A stretch of 64,000 bases of DNA from Schizophyllum amplum (GCA_007026445.1 VDMD01000033.1:248001-312000), one strand, 5' to 3'. Positions 1-12,560 are shown, numbered from the stretch's first letter. Notes: generated from the letters alone by a model not told the origin. Numbers and translations are program-made.

Positions 1-1614
1 CGACGCCTGGGTGACCTGAAGTTGATCGACTCTGAATTGAGGTGGCAACGGCGGCGCACATAAGAACAAGCACGAGTATGCAAGAGATGGTGAGATGTTC
101 ATCGGCAGCTGTGTGGAAGGAGGTTAAGTAATAGCGTGTGCAGCTCCTACCCGGACTGCCGCAACCTGGAATTGACGAGAGTCCATGTACATCGCGAGGA
201 TAGCTTTACTAGGAACTTTCCACCTTGATAGCTTGAGGTCCGCGAGGTACGGTAGGAGCGAGGTCGCCGAGCACGTGAGGTTGCGCAGGAGTGGGTGGCA
301 CGGTCGTGATGAATGCGTGTTTACCGTAGAACTAGCCGGAGATGAGGACGAGCGATGAGAGCGATAAACAGTCTAGCAGCCTATCCTCGCTCGGCATAAC
401 ATGCAATGTGAAAGCCGTAAGGCAAAGGGAGATGTCTCATGCAAGCAGCGCCTGGACATGGCAATAATGCGATGCGGGCCACAAATTGCATACCGATATC
501 CGCCAATGTGGGCGCAGCGATGAGGTGGAAGGGCCGCATCTGTAATGATCCTGTCGAATGTATTGTCTGAGCAGTAGCGAAGTGAATGGGTCGCTTTGCC
601 GGCTGATCGTCTAGGGGATCATGAATCTCGACGAAGAAGTCTTCCGGCGAGCTGGCGCAATATGTCGTATGAGGGCCAACGCTGGCGTGTCACAGGGTAG
701 ACTGACGATCGCATGTTGCCTACAGACCGGAAGGTTCCGTCGCAAGGCGTCCGCCTTCAAGCGCGTGGCAGACCCCGCTGAAACCGAGATAGTTGGCGCC
801 GCTGCAGGGCTAGTACCATGCATCGGGAGTAGCAAGCAGGAGAGCCGCAGACAGTAGCTCCGTAGGGAGTCGGCGCACCGCTACTAGGAACGCTCTGTTG
901 AGTCGGTGGTCACCAGACGGAGCTGAGACGGAGGTTCCTTGACCTGCATGTGTTCTATGCTCAGCAGCGCAAGGACCTCATCATCGGTAGGATAGTGTCT
1001 AGCTCTGCCAGTGTATGCGTCAATGTCCGCTAAGTCGTTGCATTGCGCCACCAGTGTATCCAGCTCGAAGTCGATTTCCGCGAGGTAACATGTCCTGCAC
1101 CCCTTCGTCAGTCGCAGGTTCGACGATACTAGCAGATTATTGGTCTTACTACTGGCTTCATGCACGCGCTTCAGAACCAAATAAATACTTCGACTCCCGT
1201 CGTCGAAGATATTGCGCAGACTAGGCAAGCCTGCTATCGAAGATGGAAGGAAGAACTTGAACCTCGGAGAAATGGTCCGCGTCCGAAAGGGGAAAAAAGA
1301 GCAGCTACCATTCACCAAAACAAAGCCAAACAAAACTGCTCATCCAGCCTTCGGACGAGCGAATGCAGTAGCCATTGAATTCATCAATTAGACCTCGTAT
1401 ATGCGTAAGCAACGGAACATGCGTCGTGAGTAGTAATACATTGAAATGAGAGGACCAGATGCATTAGGGTGCGTCTAGTTCGGTAGGAGGATATCATCAT
1501 TAGTGAGTACGAGTTGGGCTTCGCGGCCTATGGTATGGGTTCGGCGTTGCAGCCTGCATGGAGTCGGAAAAAGTCGGCTTCGCAGCCTGCGTCGAGGGCC
1601 CTTTTCATCGCATC
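1..1614. other. Left-edge non-coding stretch
   Basis: No reading frame here has an ATG start, a recognisable family or a credible exon chain. Open frames up to about 150 codons exist on both strands but overlap each other and show no motif. The right end is the 3' flank of the DHA1 transporter, whose stop codon is at 1615-1617. The stretch could hold the end of a gene lying outside the window, but nothing supports that. Confidence 0.5.
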
Positions 1615-3531
1615 TTACGCCTTCTCCTGCGTCTCGACGTCGTGCTTCGGGGCCACCACCGGCGCCTGGGTGGTCGCCGCAGCGTACGGGCTGCGCGCAC
1701 GGATGCGCTCGCCGTAGCGGATGAGGATAAACTGCGACAAATCATCAGCGCCAGCACGTGCGAAGGGGCAGTAGTAAACTTACCGGAAGCGGGACCATGA
1801 TGGTGGCAATGAGCGCGCAGAGCGTGCCAGCCCATTGGTAGCCGAGGTTGACGAACATCTGCTGCGAGTATAGCGGGAAGGACGCGGCGAGCATGTTACG
1901 GATGAAGCCCTGGGCGGAGATGGCAGACGATGCGAACTCGCCGTAGCCGTCGGCAAGGTAGTTCTGGACGGCGTCGAAGATCATGTCTGGAAGGGAAGGT
2001 CAGAGTACGTAAGTTGGGATGAAGTAGAGGAACGTACAGATGGACCAGACGAGCGGGCAGAGGGCGATGGCCGGGACGATCCAGTGCACCGAGCTGAACT
2101 GCGTCCAGGAGAACCAGAACAGGGAGATCGGGAGCGCGACGGCGCCGAAGCACGACCAGTAAAGACGCGCCTCAGGGACGGCAATGCCGTTGTTCTTCTT
2201 CTGCGCGTTCTCGTAGAGCTTGGCCTGGTGGAAGCAAGACGCGAGACCGAAGAACGTGCCGATGATGCAAGCGATGTATGGCAAGCCGGCAACACCCTCG
2301 CTGAAGCCGTGGTTGTTCTGGAACGTGAGGGGGATCTGCAGAATTTGTGAGCGGACCGCACCCTTAGTAAGCGATAAGGATGACGTACGACCGTGAAGAA
2401 CAGGAAGACCATCGCCCAGGCGAAGGCGAGCCAGAGCGAGAAGAAGAAGACAACGGGCTCGGTGACCATGAGGATCGCGGCACGGGTGGTCGACTTGTGG
2501 AGGAGCTCCTTGAGCGAGGTGGCCTCGAGCTCGGACTTGGACTTGTAGCGCGGGTCACCGGTCTCCTTGCGCAGCTTGGCAGCGCGCTTGGAAAGGATAG
2601 ACGAGCCGCGGGTCTCACGGAGGAGCAAGACCTCGAGCAGGCACATGGCTCCGTTGGTGATCAGCTGGATCCTGCATAACGTTAGGTCAGACAGTCGAGG
2701 CGATCAGGGTCTTGCTTACCATTCGATCCAGCGCCAGCCGATGTTCTGGTCGATGAAGCCGCAGTAAAGAGGCGCAGCGACCGTGCCGAGGACAGCGACG
2801 AAGGAGAACATGGCAATGGGGAGACCGCGCCTCTCCGTCGTCCAGATGTCGGCGAGGGTACCGGGGATGATGGTCGTCCCCGCGGCACCGAAGCATCCGG
2901 AGAGGAGACGGCAGATGATGATCGTAGCGATGTTCTTCGCAAGGGCGAGCGGGATAAACCAGACCGTGAACATAATGTAGCAGCCGAGGTAGATAGGATT
3001 ACGGCCGAGGAATTCGGAGAGGGGACCGAGGAACATGGGCACGACGGCGAATGATGCTGAGTAAGGCGTCAGTACGGTGGAAAATTGCGCGTCGACGACT
3101 GGACGTACCGTTGAAGACGAACATGCCCACTTGGCCAGCCTCGCGGCTGACACCGAGCTCAGCAACCATCTTGCCGACACCGGCGGAGTACGAGGCGGTC
3201 GACAGGCCAATGAAGAGACACATGAAGCAGAGGAGCCAGGTCGTCATCCATTTGCGCTTATCCGACCACTGTCGAGACCGTCAGTACGACGCGAAGGTGA
3301 AGGAATTAGAAAGATACGCACGTTCATAGGATTTTCGGGATCATTAGGCTCGAATTCGACCAGGATGACATCGCCACCAGTGATCTTCGCGGTGGAGTTA
3401 GCACTGGTAGTCGTGCTATGCTCGCGATGATCGACGTCTGCGACTGAGGGAGAGATTAGTCGAAGCTCGCTGCGAAGCTGGGCAGAAGGAGACTTACAGG
3501 CATTGTCCTGCTTCTTGCTGAAGAGGCCCAT
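1615..3531 (-). CDS. MFS drug:H+ antiporter, DHA1 family
   Basis: Probable plasma-membrane exporter of drugs or polyamines, about 525 residues in about eight exons. The N-terminus is cytosolic and carries the ENPMN-W-S-D-K-R-K-W block typical of fungal DHA1 carriers. About twelve hydrophobic segments follow. Motif A is visible as GPLSEFLGRNPIY in the loop between TM2 and TM3, then CRLLSGCFGAAGTTIIPG near TM5. A charged central loop (RETRGSSILSKRAAKLR) joins the halves. The C-terminal half has the family signature AQGFIRNMLAASFPLY, and the last exon starts FILIRYGERIRARSPYA and ends in TAA at 1615-1617. The ATG at 3531 gives MGLFSKKQDN, followed by a short intron. It stands alone and is transcribed toward the window edge. 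The family is certain; the substrate is not predictable. Confidence 0.9.
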
Positions 3532-5071
3532 GGTCGATGTTCCGAGGCGGTTGCCCGAGGAAGTCGTTAGATTGTTCGTGTAGATTGCACTCGAGAGAGT
3601 GAGGAAGGCAAGGCGCTCCTCTCTCCTTAAGTAGTACTGTCGAAAGGAATCTGGCCGTGTGGTCGGAGAACTGGAGAGAGTCGAGCTGAGGCCCAGCTTG
3701 GCCGATTTTTATGCGACACGCGGTGATAATTGACGCGGGCAGCGGAGGGGGGTTGTGGAGACATCCGGAGGATTATGGGGCCCATCGGGGGTGCGCACTG
3801 GCGTATGACAGGGGCAGTACGCACGATCTGCTCGCCAATTCCAGAGGCCGACCGCCATGTCTCGAGCGAGAACAATTTCCCAAACCAGTAAGAAAGGCGC
3901 TATAATTGGCGAGACGCCGAGGCAAAGCGCACCGCCGCACGATCGCCCGATGAGTGTCCGAATGTCGAGCAACGGCGGCAAAGTTCCGTGTGGCGAAGAC
4001 GAAGAAGAGAAAGAGACGCGCAAATGTCGCTGCTGGCGAGCGCCTTCGCAGTACCGGAGCAGAGCAACCAAGAGGCGCCAAGGAGGAGAGCCCAGCGTCT
4101 TCGAAGAGTAACATGACGTTCGGGGTGAATAGGGACCAGGTGGAGGCGGTGCGGGCTGTCTGCAGCCGCGTCCGAAATCCGCATGGCCGACCGCCGTCCG
4201 CGTCTTCTGTCTTGCGCGAGCTAAGGAACGGGGGCGCCGCCAAGGACCCCGACGCCGGTCGGGGCAGGTCGGGGCGTCACGTGTGGGGGCGCACGGGGCG
4301 CACGGGGGCGCATCACGATTCCCACGACCCATACACCGACCCCGCCCTTCGCGAAGGCGGCTGGCGCGGGGTACGCGGCGGGTTCGAACTGGGGAAGGAT
4401 GGGGAAGGGGGCGTGGGAGACCGCGACTTGGCTGCGCGTCGTTTGTCGTGAGCTGGTCCGCTGGAGGTAAAGGACGGTGTTTGGGCGACGCGGTGGTCAT
4501 CGTCGACGAGTATCTTCACGGTCGCCGGAGTGTGGCCGAGGGTAGCAACAGAGCGGTGGCGCGTCGGTACCCGCAGAATGTGGCGAGAGCATTGTGCTCG
4601 ATGCAGAAACGGCGCAGAAAAGGCGAGTAGCTCCCGCGGACGGGCGCGACGGCGACAACAGCATAGCGTAGCAAGGGGAAAAGCAGGGAAAGGAGCAGAA
4701 ATCTGGCGCCCCGCGTCATTTATATACGTACCTGTCCCCGGCGATTGCGCTCTAAAGTGCGGGGGAGGGGGGATATCGAATTTCCATTCGCACGTCCAGC
4801 TGACCTCCCACAGGCGCCCTGACGGCATAACACCGCGCACCACTCCCAAATATACCGCTCCCAATCCACAGGTTAAAATTGCACATAGATTCCTACACTC
4901 TTCAGCATAACACAACACGAAAACAGTCCGCACATACGTTAGTAACCAGTACAAGGGGGATCTCTACGGACACAAAAAGTACAGTACAAGGGATAAATGA
5001 ATGCGCGCGCGATAGCAGAGAGCGGAGATTAGAACAAGGACCATCTGCATGTGGGCAAGGATCAGGCCGCG
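3532..5071. other. GC-rich intergenic region upstream of the DHA1 gene
   Basis: About 1.5 kb between the DHA1 start and the 3' end of the Zn2Cys6 regulator gene. 4.0-4.7 kb is strongly GC-rich, so long open frames appear on both strands without codon structure. 4255-4320 is G-rich with a CACGTG E-box at about 4278. A TATATAAA-like sequence on the minus strand near 4722 has no suitably placed coding start. Best read as a long promoter or spacer. Confidence 0.5.
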
Positions 5072-7731
5072 CTACCCCCTGCCATCATACGCCATGGGCG
5101 GGGCGACAGGGACCGCGCCGTACCCACCGGACCATGTCGTGGGGTCCATGGTCCAGTCAAAGCCTACGGCACGATTAGCGTTTTGCGAATTGTCTATGAA
5201 AGTAGTAAAAAACAGACCTTCATGCATGATTGTGGCAAAGATGTCCTCCACCCCGCCGCCCGCCCCATTCGTTGGCGGGCTGGCCACTGGCTTGGGCTGA
5301 AAGAGCGAGTTCTTGGTGTTGAAGACGATCTCGCGATAGTGCGCGGCGGGCGGGTGTGCCACCGTATGGTCGAAGATGTCGGACGCCAGACATACCAGGC
5401 GCGCGAGGAGGGACGCCTCATGCGGTGGAACACGCATCGGCGCCATCTGCGAGTTGATGATATTGAGGTCTTCTGAGCGCGGTTGTGTGCACATCAACGG
5501 GCTGAAGAAATAACCCAGCGCGGAACACTCACGGTCAATTGCGCCCCTCTCAAAAGCCAGCGCGAGGAACACCGTCGCGAAGGCATGCGTAACCCAGTAC
5601 GCATCGATGCTGAAGCGGAAGGACGCGAGCGCCTTCGGATTAACCGTCAGTGGTGTCCGCGGCAGCGCTCGCAACGTCTGCCCGAGCGGTGCATGGGCGG
5701 CTTCTGCTGACAGGCAGTGCAGCATCGACGCCGCCGCATCGATACTCGTGCGCAGCGCGGGCGATGTAGGCTCTCGCTGCTCGCCTGGCCTCCCGCTGAA
5801 AAACCCTGGACCCAGCGAGACCACATTCAGCCCAAGCCGATACCACTGAACAGGGGCACGCGTCAGCTCGGAAGGTCGGGCCGGAGGCACGGTGGCGCAA
5901 ACTGAATACGCACCCGCAACGCAGTGAAGGGCATCTGCGTGTTGAATTGCGCGTAGCCACTACTCGCTGTTTCTGCGGATTAAGAACCACGCGCCAATCG
6001 ATTGCAATAAGGGAAGCCACGCACAGAAAACGACGGTCCACACGCTGTGCCGGGCGTCAATCACGCAAGCGCGAATGTGAGGAACGGACGGTCACTCACG
6101 AGTCCCATTCGTCGAGGTCCCTGTTCGCCTTCTGCAGGGACACTGCATCGAGTGCACAGAGCGCGGCATCGCCGCTGTGTCGAGCGGCGCGATTGACAAT
6201 CGCGATGAGCTCGCAGAGACCAGCGTATCGCAGGTCCGTGGGCTCCGCCCTGGGATTCGCGCCGAACGCGCGCGCCACACGCGTTGCGGGGAAGGGGTCC
6301 AGGGTCATGGGCAGCCTTGCCGTCAGTACCAAGCTGCAGTGCAAAGTCAGACGGGGCGCCGTGTCGCATAGAAGAGCGAGACGCACTGATGGTCGCATGA
6401 CACCAAGTTCACCCAAACACGCATGCGACGCATGTCTTCCTCCGTGACCTCCGCTGGAGGTCCACTGAATGCGTATACGCAGCGCTCGAGTCCAATGAAC
6501 AGTGCTTGGCGGATAGCGTGCCCTATCATGGACCACGCCGAAACATCGTTGAAGCGGCTTCTTGGGAGGGTGGTGGCACCTGGCTGGGGAACCTCTAGCG
6601 GCATCCACTGGGCGTAGAGCAGCAGCCCTTGAACCGTCTCCAAACACATGTCTGCAGAGGTCGGGCGCAGGAGGAGGGCCATGATGCACTGGTCGAGTTG
6701 GTATATGATTTGCGGGTATCGGGGGTGCAGCCAGCTCTGCGACGAGGAAGGCTGGCAGTGCCAGTAACGTGCGCCGATCGAGCAGATAGTGGTGAAGAGG
6801 AAGGGGCTGATGTGTCGCAGTTCGGTGGCATCGCGCTGCGTGTGGTAGCTCATGAGGGGGGCGAGGGGATGGCAGTTCTGGAAGTAGCTGTGGGGCACAA
6901 AGTGAGTGGTGATGTAGGCGGCGGATAATGAGGCAAACGCACATATCGAACATGCTTTGCGCCTCATCCACCGTGATGATGTCCTGGCTGAGTGGATCGA
7001 GACCGTACGCGCTGGGACGAGCATGCGGGGCCGTGCGCATCGAATATGGGGACGCGTCGGAGGGCGGCGGCATTCGCGGCAGTGCCGGTGGGTCCGAGTA
7101 CTCATCCTCATCCTCGTTCGCCAGCGTCCGCAATGTCGCTATGGGCGCACCGAGTGAGACACCGTCCATCGTGAACTGGCGCTTCGGCACTCGGGGCATC
7201 TCTTGCTGCTGTGTTGCCGGGGAATTCGAACTACAATCTACCGCATGAGTCTCGCATCCACGCAGGGTAACGATCACGCACGAAATGGAGGCCGAGCTGC
7301 TCTGGCCAGCCCTGTAGTCGCCATTCGTCGGGTGTAAGATGGGGGAAGCTTGCGCGGTAATGCCAACTGCCGCCTCGAGCTCCTCAATTCGGCGTCGATG
7401 GCTAGACAACCTGGAGATACGTGAGCACAGTTCCCCCACTACCACTGCCACTGTGCGCTCACTCGCTGCGCAACTGTTCGTAGGCGCGAGAAGAGGGATC
7501 GGCACTCTCATACGGGTGGTAGCGTCCTCGGGGCGTTTCACTCTCGAAGGAGCATGCCTTGCTTGCGGCCTTGCAACGCTGACAGGGCGCTACAGGATTA
7601 TCGGGGTCGACATGACAGCGCTGTTTGCGAGAGCGGCATTGAAGACACGCGCGGCTCGTCCTGCGGATTTTCTGGATCTCCTGGGACTGGGACGAGGACT
7701 CGAGGAGGTGCGCGTGCCCTTCGGACTCCAT
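5072..7731 (-). CDS. Zn(II)2Cys6 fungal-specific transcription factor
   Basis: DNA-binding regulator with an N-terminal Gal4-type zinc cluster and a middle homology region. The cluster starts about residue 25 with CLQCRSRKQRC, then ten residues, then CQRCKAASKAC, which gives all six zinc-binding cysteines at normal spacing. A coiled-coil linker follows (SSHRRRIEELEAAVG), then a low-complexity acidic stretch. The fungal_trans region begins at FDIYFQNCHPLAPLM and continues through RHISPFLFTTICSIGARYW and RQALFIGLERC. The C-terminus ends DWTMDPTTWSGGYG plus a short tail. The start is the ATG at 7731, with G at -3 and +4; the frame stays open upstream only through non-ATG codons. Introns are about 50 bp. 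The joins between about 5985 and 6105 remain uncertain; a TAG acceptor gives an in-frame SGYAQFNTQ continuation. It lies beside the permease and TauD genes and may control them. Confidence 0.88.
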
Positions 7732-8297
7732 GGCAGTCAGAAGCAAGAGACCCAGCACCTCCAATCAGCGGCGTTGAATAGCCTGTGCATAAGGAGAAAG
7801 ACATTTGTTATTCCGGAATCTAATCGTCGGCGTTAACACTGATAACCACGCGAGCGAGATCACCTAGCGAGGTGGACCTACAACTTTCCCGTATCGGTTC
7901 CTGGAATGCGAGAGCAGCTCAACTCAAGCTCGACAGAAGATGTGGAAGCAGTGGAGTGGCAAGGAGTATGCATAGGCTCGGTAGCAATGCTCAAGGAATT
8001 CCTGACAGGGCCCTGAAGTCAAACATAAATCTAAATCGGAAGCTGGTCGACATTTATGAGCGTAGCAGATAAGCCATCAAATGCCTCATTCGGAAATTTA
8101 CACGCATTCGCAAACATATGCAAGCATCTGATTGCAGCAACGTTTGACGGCTATGGCGGTTAGGACAGCCGAAGGTTCACACAAGTCAACCGGAGCTGTA
8201 AATCCTTCCCTACGCTAAACATTTCAATTCCATCCACAGCATCAGTACATCCACCTATCGGACTACAACTACGGAACACGGTGACCAACAGCATAAT
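7732..8297. other. Intergenic region, regulator/permease
   Basis: About 570 bp between the start of the regulator gene and the 3' end of the Dal5-like permease, both on the minus strand. It is AT-richer than the flanking coding DNA, with no open frame worth reporting. It should contain the regulator promoter and the permease terminator. Confidence 0.5.
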
Positions 8298-10695
8298 CTA
8301 TAGTGTGAAGCTGAGAGAGAGACACTATCAGCGCGCGAGGCGGGTAGAATGTACGGCACTGACCGGAAGAGAGGTGAGTTCTCGCCCATCTCTGACAGCT
8401 GTTTCTCAGTGTACGTTTCCTTGATGACGCTCTCATCCATGGCATCGCGGCGGCGGTTCTCACGACGCAAAAGATACCAGTTCAGCATACACGGGATCAT
8501 GGCACCAATGACAGTCGCGCCGATCGAGAAGCCGAAACCAAGAGGATATGTGGGCGCCTGAAGCAAAAAGACGTCAGTGAAAAGAGCTGTCGTTGGATTA
8601 TTTCTCGTTTGACGCACCTGATCAGCGATGTATATGTTGGAGCCAATACCGCCACCTCCAACGGACCCCCATGCCATCATGAACCCAATGGCTGCAGCAC
8701 GCTTGGTAGGGGAAACGATGTTGTTGGAAAGCCAGGCGCCCTATATGTCGGTAAGCATGGAGCAAACTTCGGACAACTTCCATAGCTCACGATGCCGGGC
8801 GCCTGTGCTGAGTAGCCAGCAGCGGCGAGGAAGATAGCGAAGTAGCTGACTGCGTAGAGATGGGAGTAATGCACGGTCACCATCAAGATGATAATGCCAC
8901 TAGAAGTAAGGAGATCAGCAACGTTTAACAGCCTAGAAGGCCGTGAGTCACGCACGTCAAACCCAAGCAGTAGCTGAACATGATAGCTCTCATGCGGGAT
9001 TTATACCGGTCGGACCACAGGCCAACGCAGACGGTCACGACGGTGGCGAAAACCTGCGGAATAATCAGCTACGACTCGCAACGCGTATACGGCTGCCACA
9101 AACATAGGGTGGCGTGGTGAGAGCCTGCGCCCTGATGTTCGAGTACCTAAAAATCCGAATCAACGAGCTGTTGTCACGCCGACAGCTCGCACGTACCCCA
9201 GGTTGGCGACCATTGTCGGGAGCGTGTAGGAAAGGGAATAGGTAGGTACAGAACCTCCCCACCAAAACATGGACATGATGGTGTAGGTCTTCCAGTCCTT
9301 GAGCGCGGCGCGCACATCCGACCACTTGAACGTCATGTCGGGCGGCGTTGCTGCAAAAGGATAAGCCGCAGGCCGACACAGCAGAGTCCTAAAAACGCAC
9401 GTCCGGCATGATACTTGGACCTCAGCGTAATGTAACGCGCCTCGTCGCCCTTCAGCCACTTCTGCTTGAAAGCATAAGGGAAGTCGGGCAACATGTACGA
9501 TGCCGCCAAGCCCGCAGCGACCGTGATGACACCCTCTGCAGTGAAGTCAGTTTGCTGTAGTTGAGGCGCAAAGATGGACGAGATACCGACCAATGAGAAA
9601 GAGCCAGCGCCACGCACGCCACCCATGGTGGCCATCAAGGTTACCAATGCCGTACGCGAGCACACCCTGTGGTCCCGTTAGGCTTGTTGGGTGGAAGGAA
9701 ATGAAGCTCTAGACGTACCCCGAAGGCCCTGAAGGACATGTAAGGTTAGGCCCAGAAGACATGAAGTTCGTATGATTGACGAAGACGTACCCTGCGGCGG
9801 TATTGGCGCCGTAGAAAATAGCCATGCGCGTCTGCAGCTCGTGCGGAAGGTACCATGTCGACAGGATGAAGTACGCGCCGGGGTACATGCCCGCCTCGCT
9901 GCGGTCCTCTCAGCGCGAGTACGGAGACACGGAGAACATGTACGCACGAGCAGCCTAGCGCGAGGCGGATGGCAATGAAGGACCCGTAGTTGTTGATCAC
10001 AGACGTGAGCGTCGTGATGGTACCCCAGAGGCAGATGATGATCGGAAACCAGACGCGAGGACCCAGGCGTCGCAGCATGATGTTCGACGGCCTGCGACGA
10101 CGATGTTACCAGCAGTCCGGCTAGGAAGTGCGGATTCACGTACAGCTCGCAGACGCCATATGTGAAGAAGAACACCGTGAGCGCTAGGTTGAACTGGGTG
10201 CCGGTCATGGGGACCCTGCGTATCTTGCGGTGAGCATGGGTGGCAAGGACACGCGATATCGCACGCACTCGTCCAGGAAACCGAACAACTTCGCATTTCC
10301 CGCGTTCGCCTCTGCGGAGTGGGGTCAGGAAGAAAAGAAAAAGGAAACGCAACAAGGCCTCACTCACTGTCAAGGGAGCAAAGCAGGTAGAGGAGAGACA
10401 AGAATGGCAGGATGCGGATGTCCACTTCACAGGTCGTAAGTAGGTGATTGTCAGGCAGGCTGCGCATCGACTAACGCTTTCGAAGCAAGCGCCGGTGCGC
10501 CGCGGGGTCCCTGTCGTAGTGCGCCTGTGATCGAGCGTCAATTTCGATGCAGACAGAACTCAGAAGTGGGTCACGCACCTTCAGCGCTAGGTACTCCTCG
10601 TACTCTGCCTCGCGAAGAGACGATACGGAGTGGGCAGAGGCAAGCGCGCCTTCGTCCTTCTCGTCAACCTTCTCGCTGGAGGCGTGCGCGCTCAT
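8298..10695 (-). CDS. MFS anion:cation symporter, allantoate permease (Dal5) family
   Basis: Plasma-membrane importer of organic anions, about 500 residues in more than a dozen exons. It begins MSAHASSEKVDEKDEG. After two introns comes the family hallmark RLLRKLDIRILPFLSLLYL, continuing LCSLDKANAGNAKL. Further hallmarks are PSNIMLRRLGPRVWFP (loop after TM2), SEAGMYPGAYFILSTWY (TM4-TM5), and the C-terminal SPTKRAAAIGFMMAWGSVGG. The protein ends NSPLFRFTL, the usual end of this family, with TAG at 8298-8300. One exon is only 10 nt (9719-9728) and restores GAFGGVLAYG. It is divergent from the TauD-type dioxygenase across a 502-bp shared promoter. Family members carry allantoate, nicotinate, biotin, cysteine or sulfonate-like anions. 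The TauD neighbour points to a sulfonate or related acid, by inference only. Confidence 0.92.
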
Positions 10696-10761
10696 TGCGG
10701 GGTCGGTGGCGCGGGGGAATGGACACAGCTCGCTACTGCGGCGTCGGCTTGGAAGACGCGA

Positions 10762-10767
10762 CTTATA
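10762..10767 (-). promoter_or_regulatory. TATA box of the Dal5-like permease
   Basis: TATAAG on the minus strand, about 65 bp upstream of the ATG at 10695. Confidence 0.5.
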
Positions 10768-11137
10768 GACGCCCCTTATCTTCCCACAGTCTTTCCACAG
10801 CCAATGACGAGAGCGCCCTCGATGGCCCTCCGCGCTTGGCCTGTACTAACTGTAGTGCAGCTATCAAGCGCAGAATACAATCCACCGGTCCTGCGCTCCC
10901 AGGCGGGGATGTGGCATGCCGCCGACAGTTGCCTTCCTGGGACCGGCTGATAGCGGACCGAACCGACGGACCCAATCCGACCGGGCCGACCGACCCGCTC
11001 TCCATCCGGAGCCCATTGTGCACGTTGTGGTCGAATGGCGCTGGACCGATAGGCAGTTTCCGAGATGGACGAGTCCTGCGCGAAAATCAGGCCGCGGCGG
11101 CTTCGTGACTGATTATCCGCCAAGATGGGACGCGAGT

Positions 11138-11144
11138 TATATAG
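11138..11144 (+). promoter_or_regulatory. TATA box of the TauD-type dioxygenase
   Basis: TATATAG, 54 bp upstream of the ATG at 11198. Confidence 0.55.
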
Positions 11145-11197
11145 CCCGCCGCACGGCAAGCTAGCCAACTTGCTTCTCCTCCTCTCCATCCATCGAC

Positions 11198-12560
11198 ATG
11201 GTCTCCGTAGCCTCACCCAACAAGGTCGTACGCCCTGTCAAGACCGATGGCTCGCCTCTATACCCCGACTACATGCGTAAGCACTTCCGCCATACTTCCT
11301 GGGTTTTGTGTTCACATCCGGTCAGCATTTTATGACCCTCTCGAGAAAGTAGAGGACAGGGGCCCTTTTGAGCACGTTGACCCTGGCCATCGCGCTGATC
11401 CCGCGAAGCCCAACTTGCTCAAGCATGTCACCAAGATGTTTGACATCTCGTACGTGCTAGCTACCTTACCGCCACCTCTCTCACTCATCACATTCAGGCC
11501 TCACGTCGGTACCGAGATTTACGGCGCGCAGCTCTCCCAGCTCTCGCCAGAGGGTCTCGATGAGCTCGCGCTCATGGCCGCTGAGCGCGGCTGCCTTGTC
11601 TTCCGCGACCAGGAATTTGCGGACATCGGATTCGAGGCTCAGAAGAAGATCGTCAGGTGCGCATATCCCGGCCGCCTTGACCCACGCCCGCACTCACGCC
11701 CCGTCATGCAGCCACTTCGGACCCTTGCACATCCACGGATGGGCGCCGCACCCTGTCAACGGCCCTCCCGAGCACATGATTATCTACGACCACAAAGAGT
11801 AAGCTCCCGCGTTCCATCGGGCGCATCGGAGACAGCGAGCTGACCGTTTTTACAGCGACTTGCGCGTGCGCAAATCGTGGGCGCGCAAATCACCCATTCA
11901 ATTCCACACGGACCAGTCGCCCGAGCCCCAGACGCCCGGTACGACGTTTATCTGCATGCTGGAGTCGCCGAGCGGCGCGGGTGGTGACACGATCGTCTCG
12001 TCGTCCGTACGCGCGTACCAACGCCTCTCGCCGCTCTTCCGGAAGCGCCTCGAAGGCCTCTGGGCTGTGCACTCCAACAACGACGGCGCCACCACCGAAG
12101 TCAAGAACAACGGCACGAACGCCGTCCAGCGCCGCGGCGTCCTCACCAACAAGCACCCCGTCGTCATCGTGCACCCTGTCACGAAGCAGAAAGCGCTCTA
12201 CGTGAACCCCGTTTACACGAAGCGCATCGTTGGCTTTGACGAGGAGGAGTCGGATTATGTGAGTAGCGCGCGATTGGCCGAGCGTGGCGCTGACGCAGAC
12301 CGCAGCTCCTCAAATTCTTGTTCGACCACATCGTCCGCGGGCAAGATTTCTCGTGCCGCGTTCGCTATGAGCCCGGAACGGTGCTCGTCTGGGACCAGCG
12401 GATTACGAACCACTCACAGACTCTCGATTACTTCCCGGGAGAGCGCCGACATGCGTTCCGCCTCACGCCCATCGCGAACAAGCCGATACCCTCCAAGATT
12501 GACGAGGACGACAACGAATGTATGCAGGAGGAGGAGCGCGCGATGCTCAACTTGTGCTGA
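11198..12560 (+). CDS. TauD/TfdA-family alpha-ketoglutarate-dependent dioxygenase
   Basis: Fe(II)/2-oxoglutarate dioxygenase of the taurine dioxygenase family, about 370 residues in six exons. In family members it releases sulfite from taurine or other sulfonates, or hydroxylates related acids. It starts MVSVASPNKVVRPVKTDG. The core begins PHVGTEIYGAQLSQLSP and VFRDQEF. The facial triad is visible: His and Asp in QFHTDQSPE, and the distal His in WDQRITNHSQTLDYFPGE; the 2-oxoglutarate-binding Arg is in RRHAFRLTP. Length and motif order are normal, with no lost residue. A TATA box lies 54 bp upstream. It is divergent from the Dal5-like permease, a plausible uptake-and-cleavage pair. An alternative is a fungal 2,4-D or alkyl-sulfatase type dioxygenase; the substrate cannot be read from sequence. 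Confidence 0.93.

Larger units (their letters stand above)
10696..11197. promoter_or_regulatory. Bidirectional promoter, permease/dioxygenase
   Basis: 502 bp between two divergent starts. Each side has its own TATA-like box at a sensible distance (10762-10767 for the minus gene, 11138-11144 for the plus gene). Between them, 10950-11000 is a run of CCGAC, CGGACC and CCGACC triplets that could hold Zn2Cys6 half-sites. HGATAR motifs occur at about 10779 (minus), 10862 (minus) and 10948 (plus). Co-regulation of the two genes is inference. Confidence 0.55.

Noticed and set aside
884..1333. A 149-codon minus-strand open frame
   Set aside because: It opens from TTG rather than ATG, overlaps plus-strand frames, and has no motif or splice partner.
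4516..4727. Minus-strand frame starting with a hydrophobic, signal-peptide-like stretch behind a TATATAAA
   Set aside because: The TATA-like sequence ends only a few bases before the ATG, which is not a workable spacing, and the rest of the frame has no protein-like pattern in very GC-rich DNA.
4313..4954. A 213-codon minus-strand frame
   Set aside because: GC-rich DNA gives long frames on both strands here; composition is Arg/Pro/Ser-biased without domain or ATG-supported exon structure.
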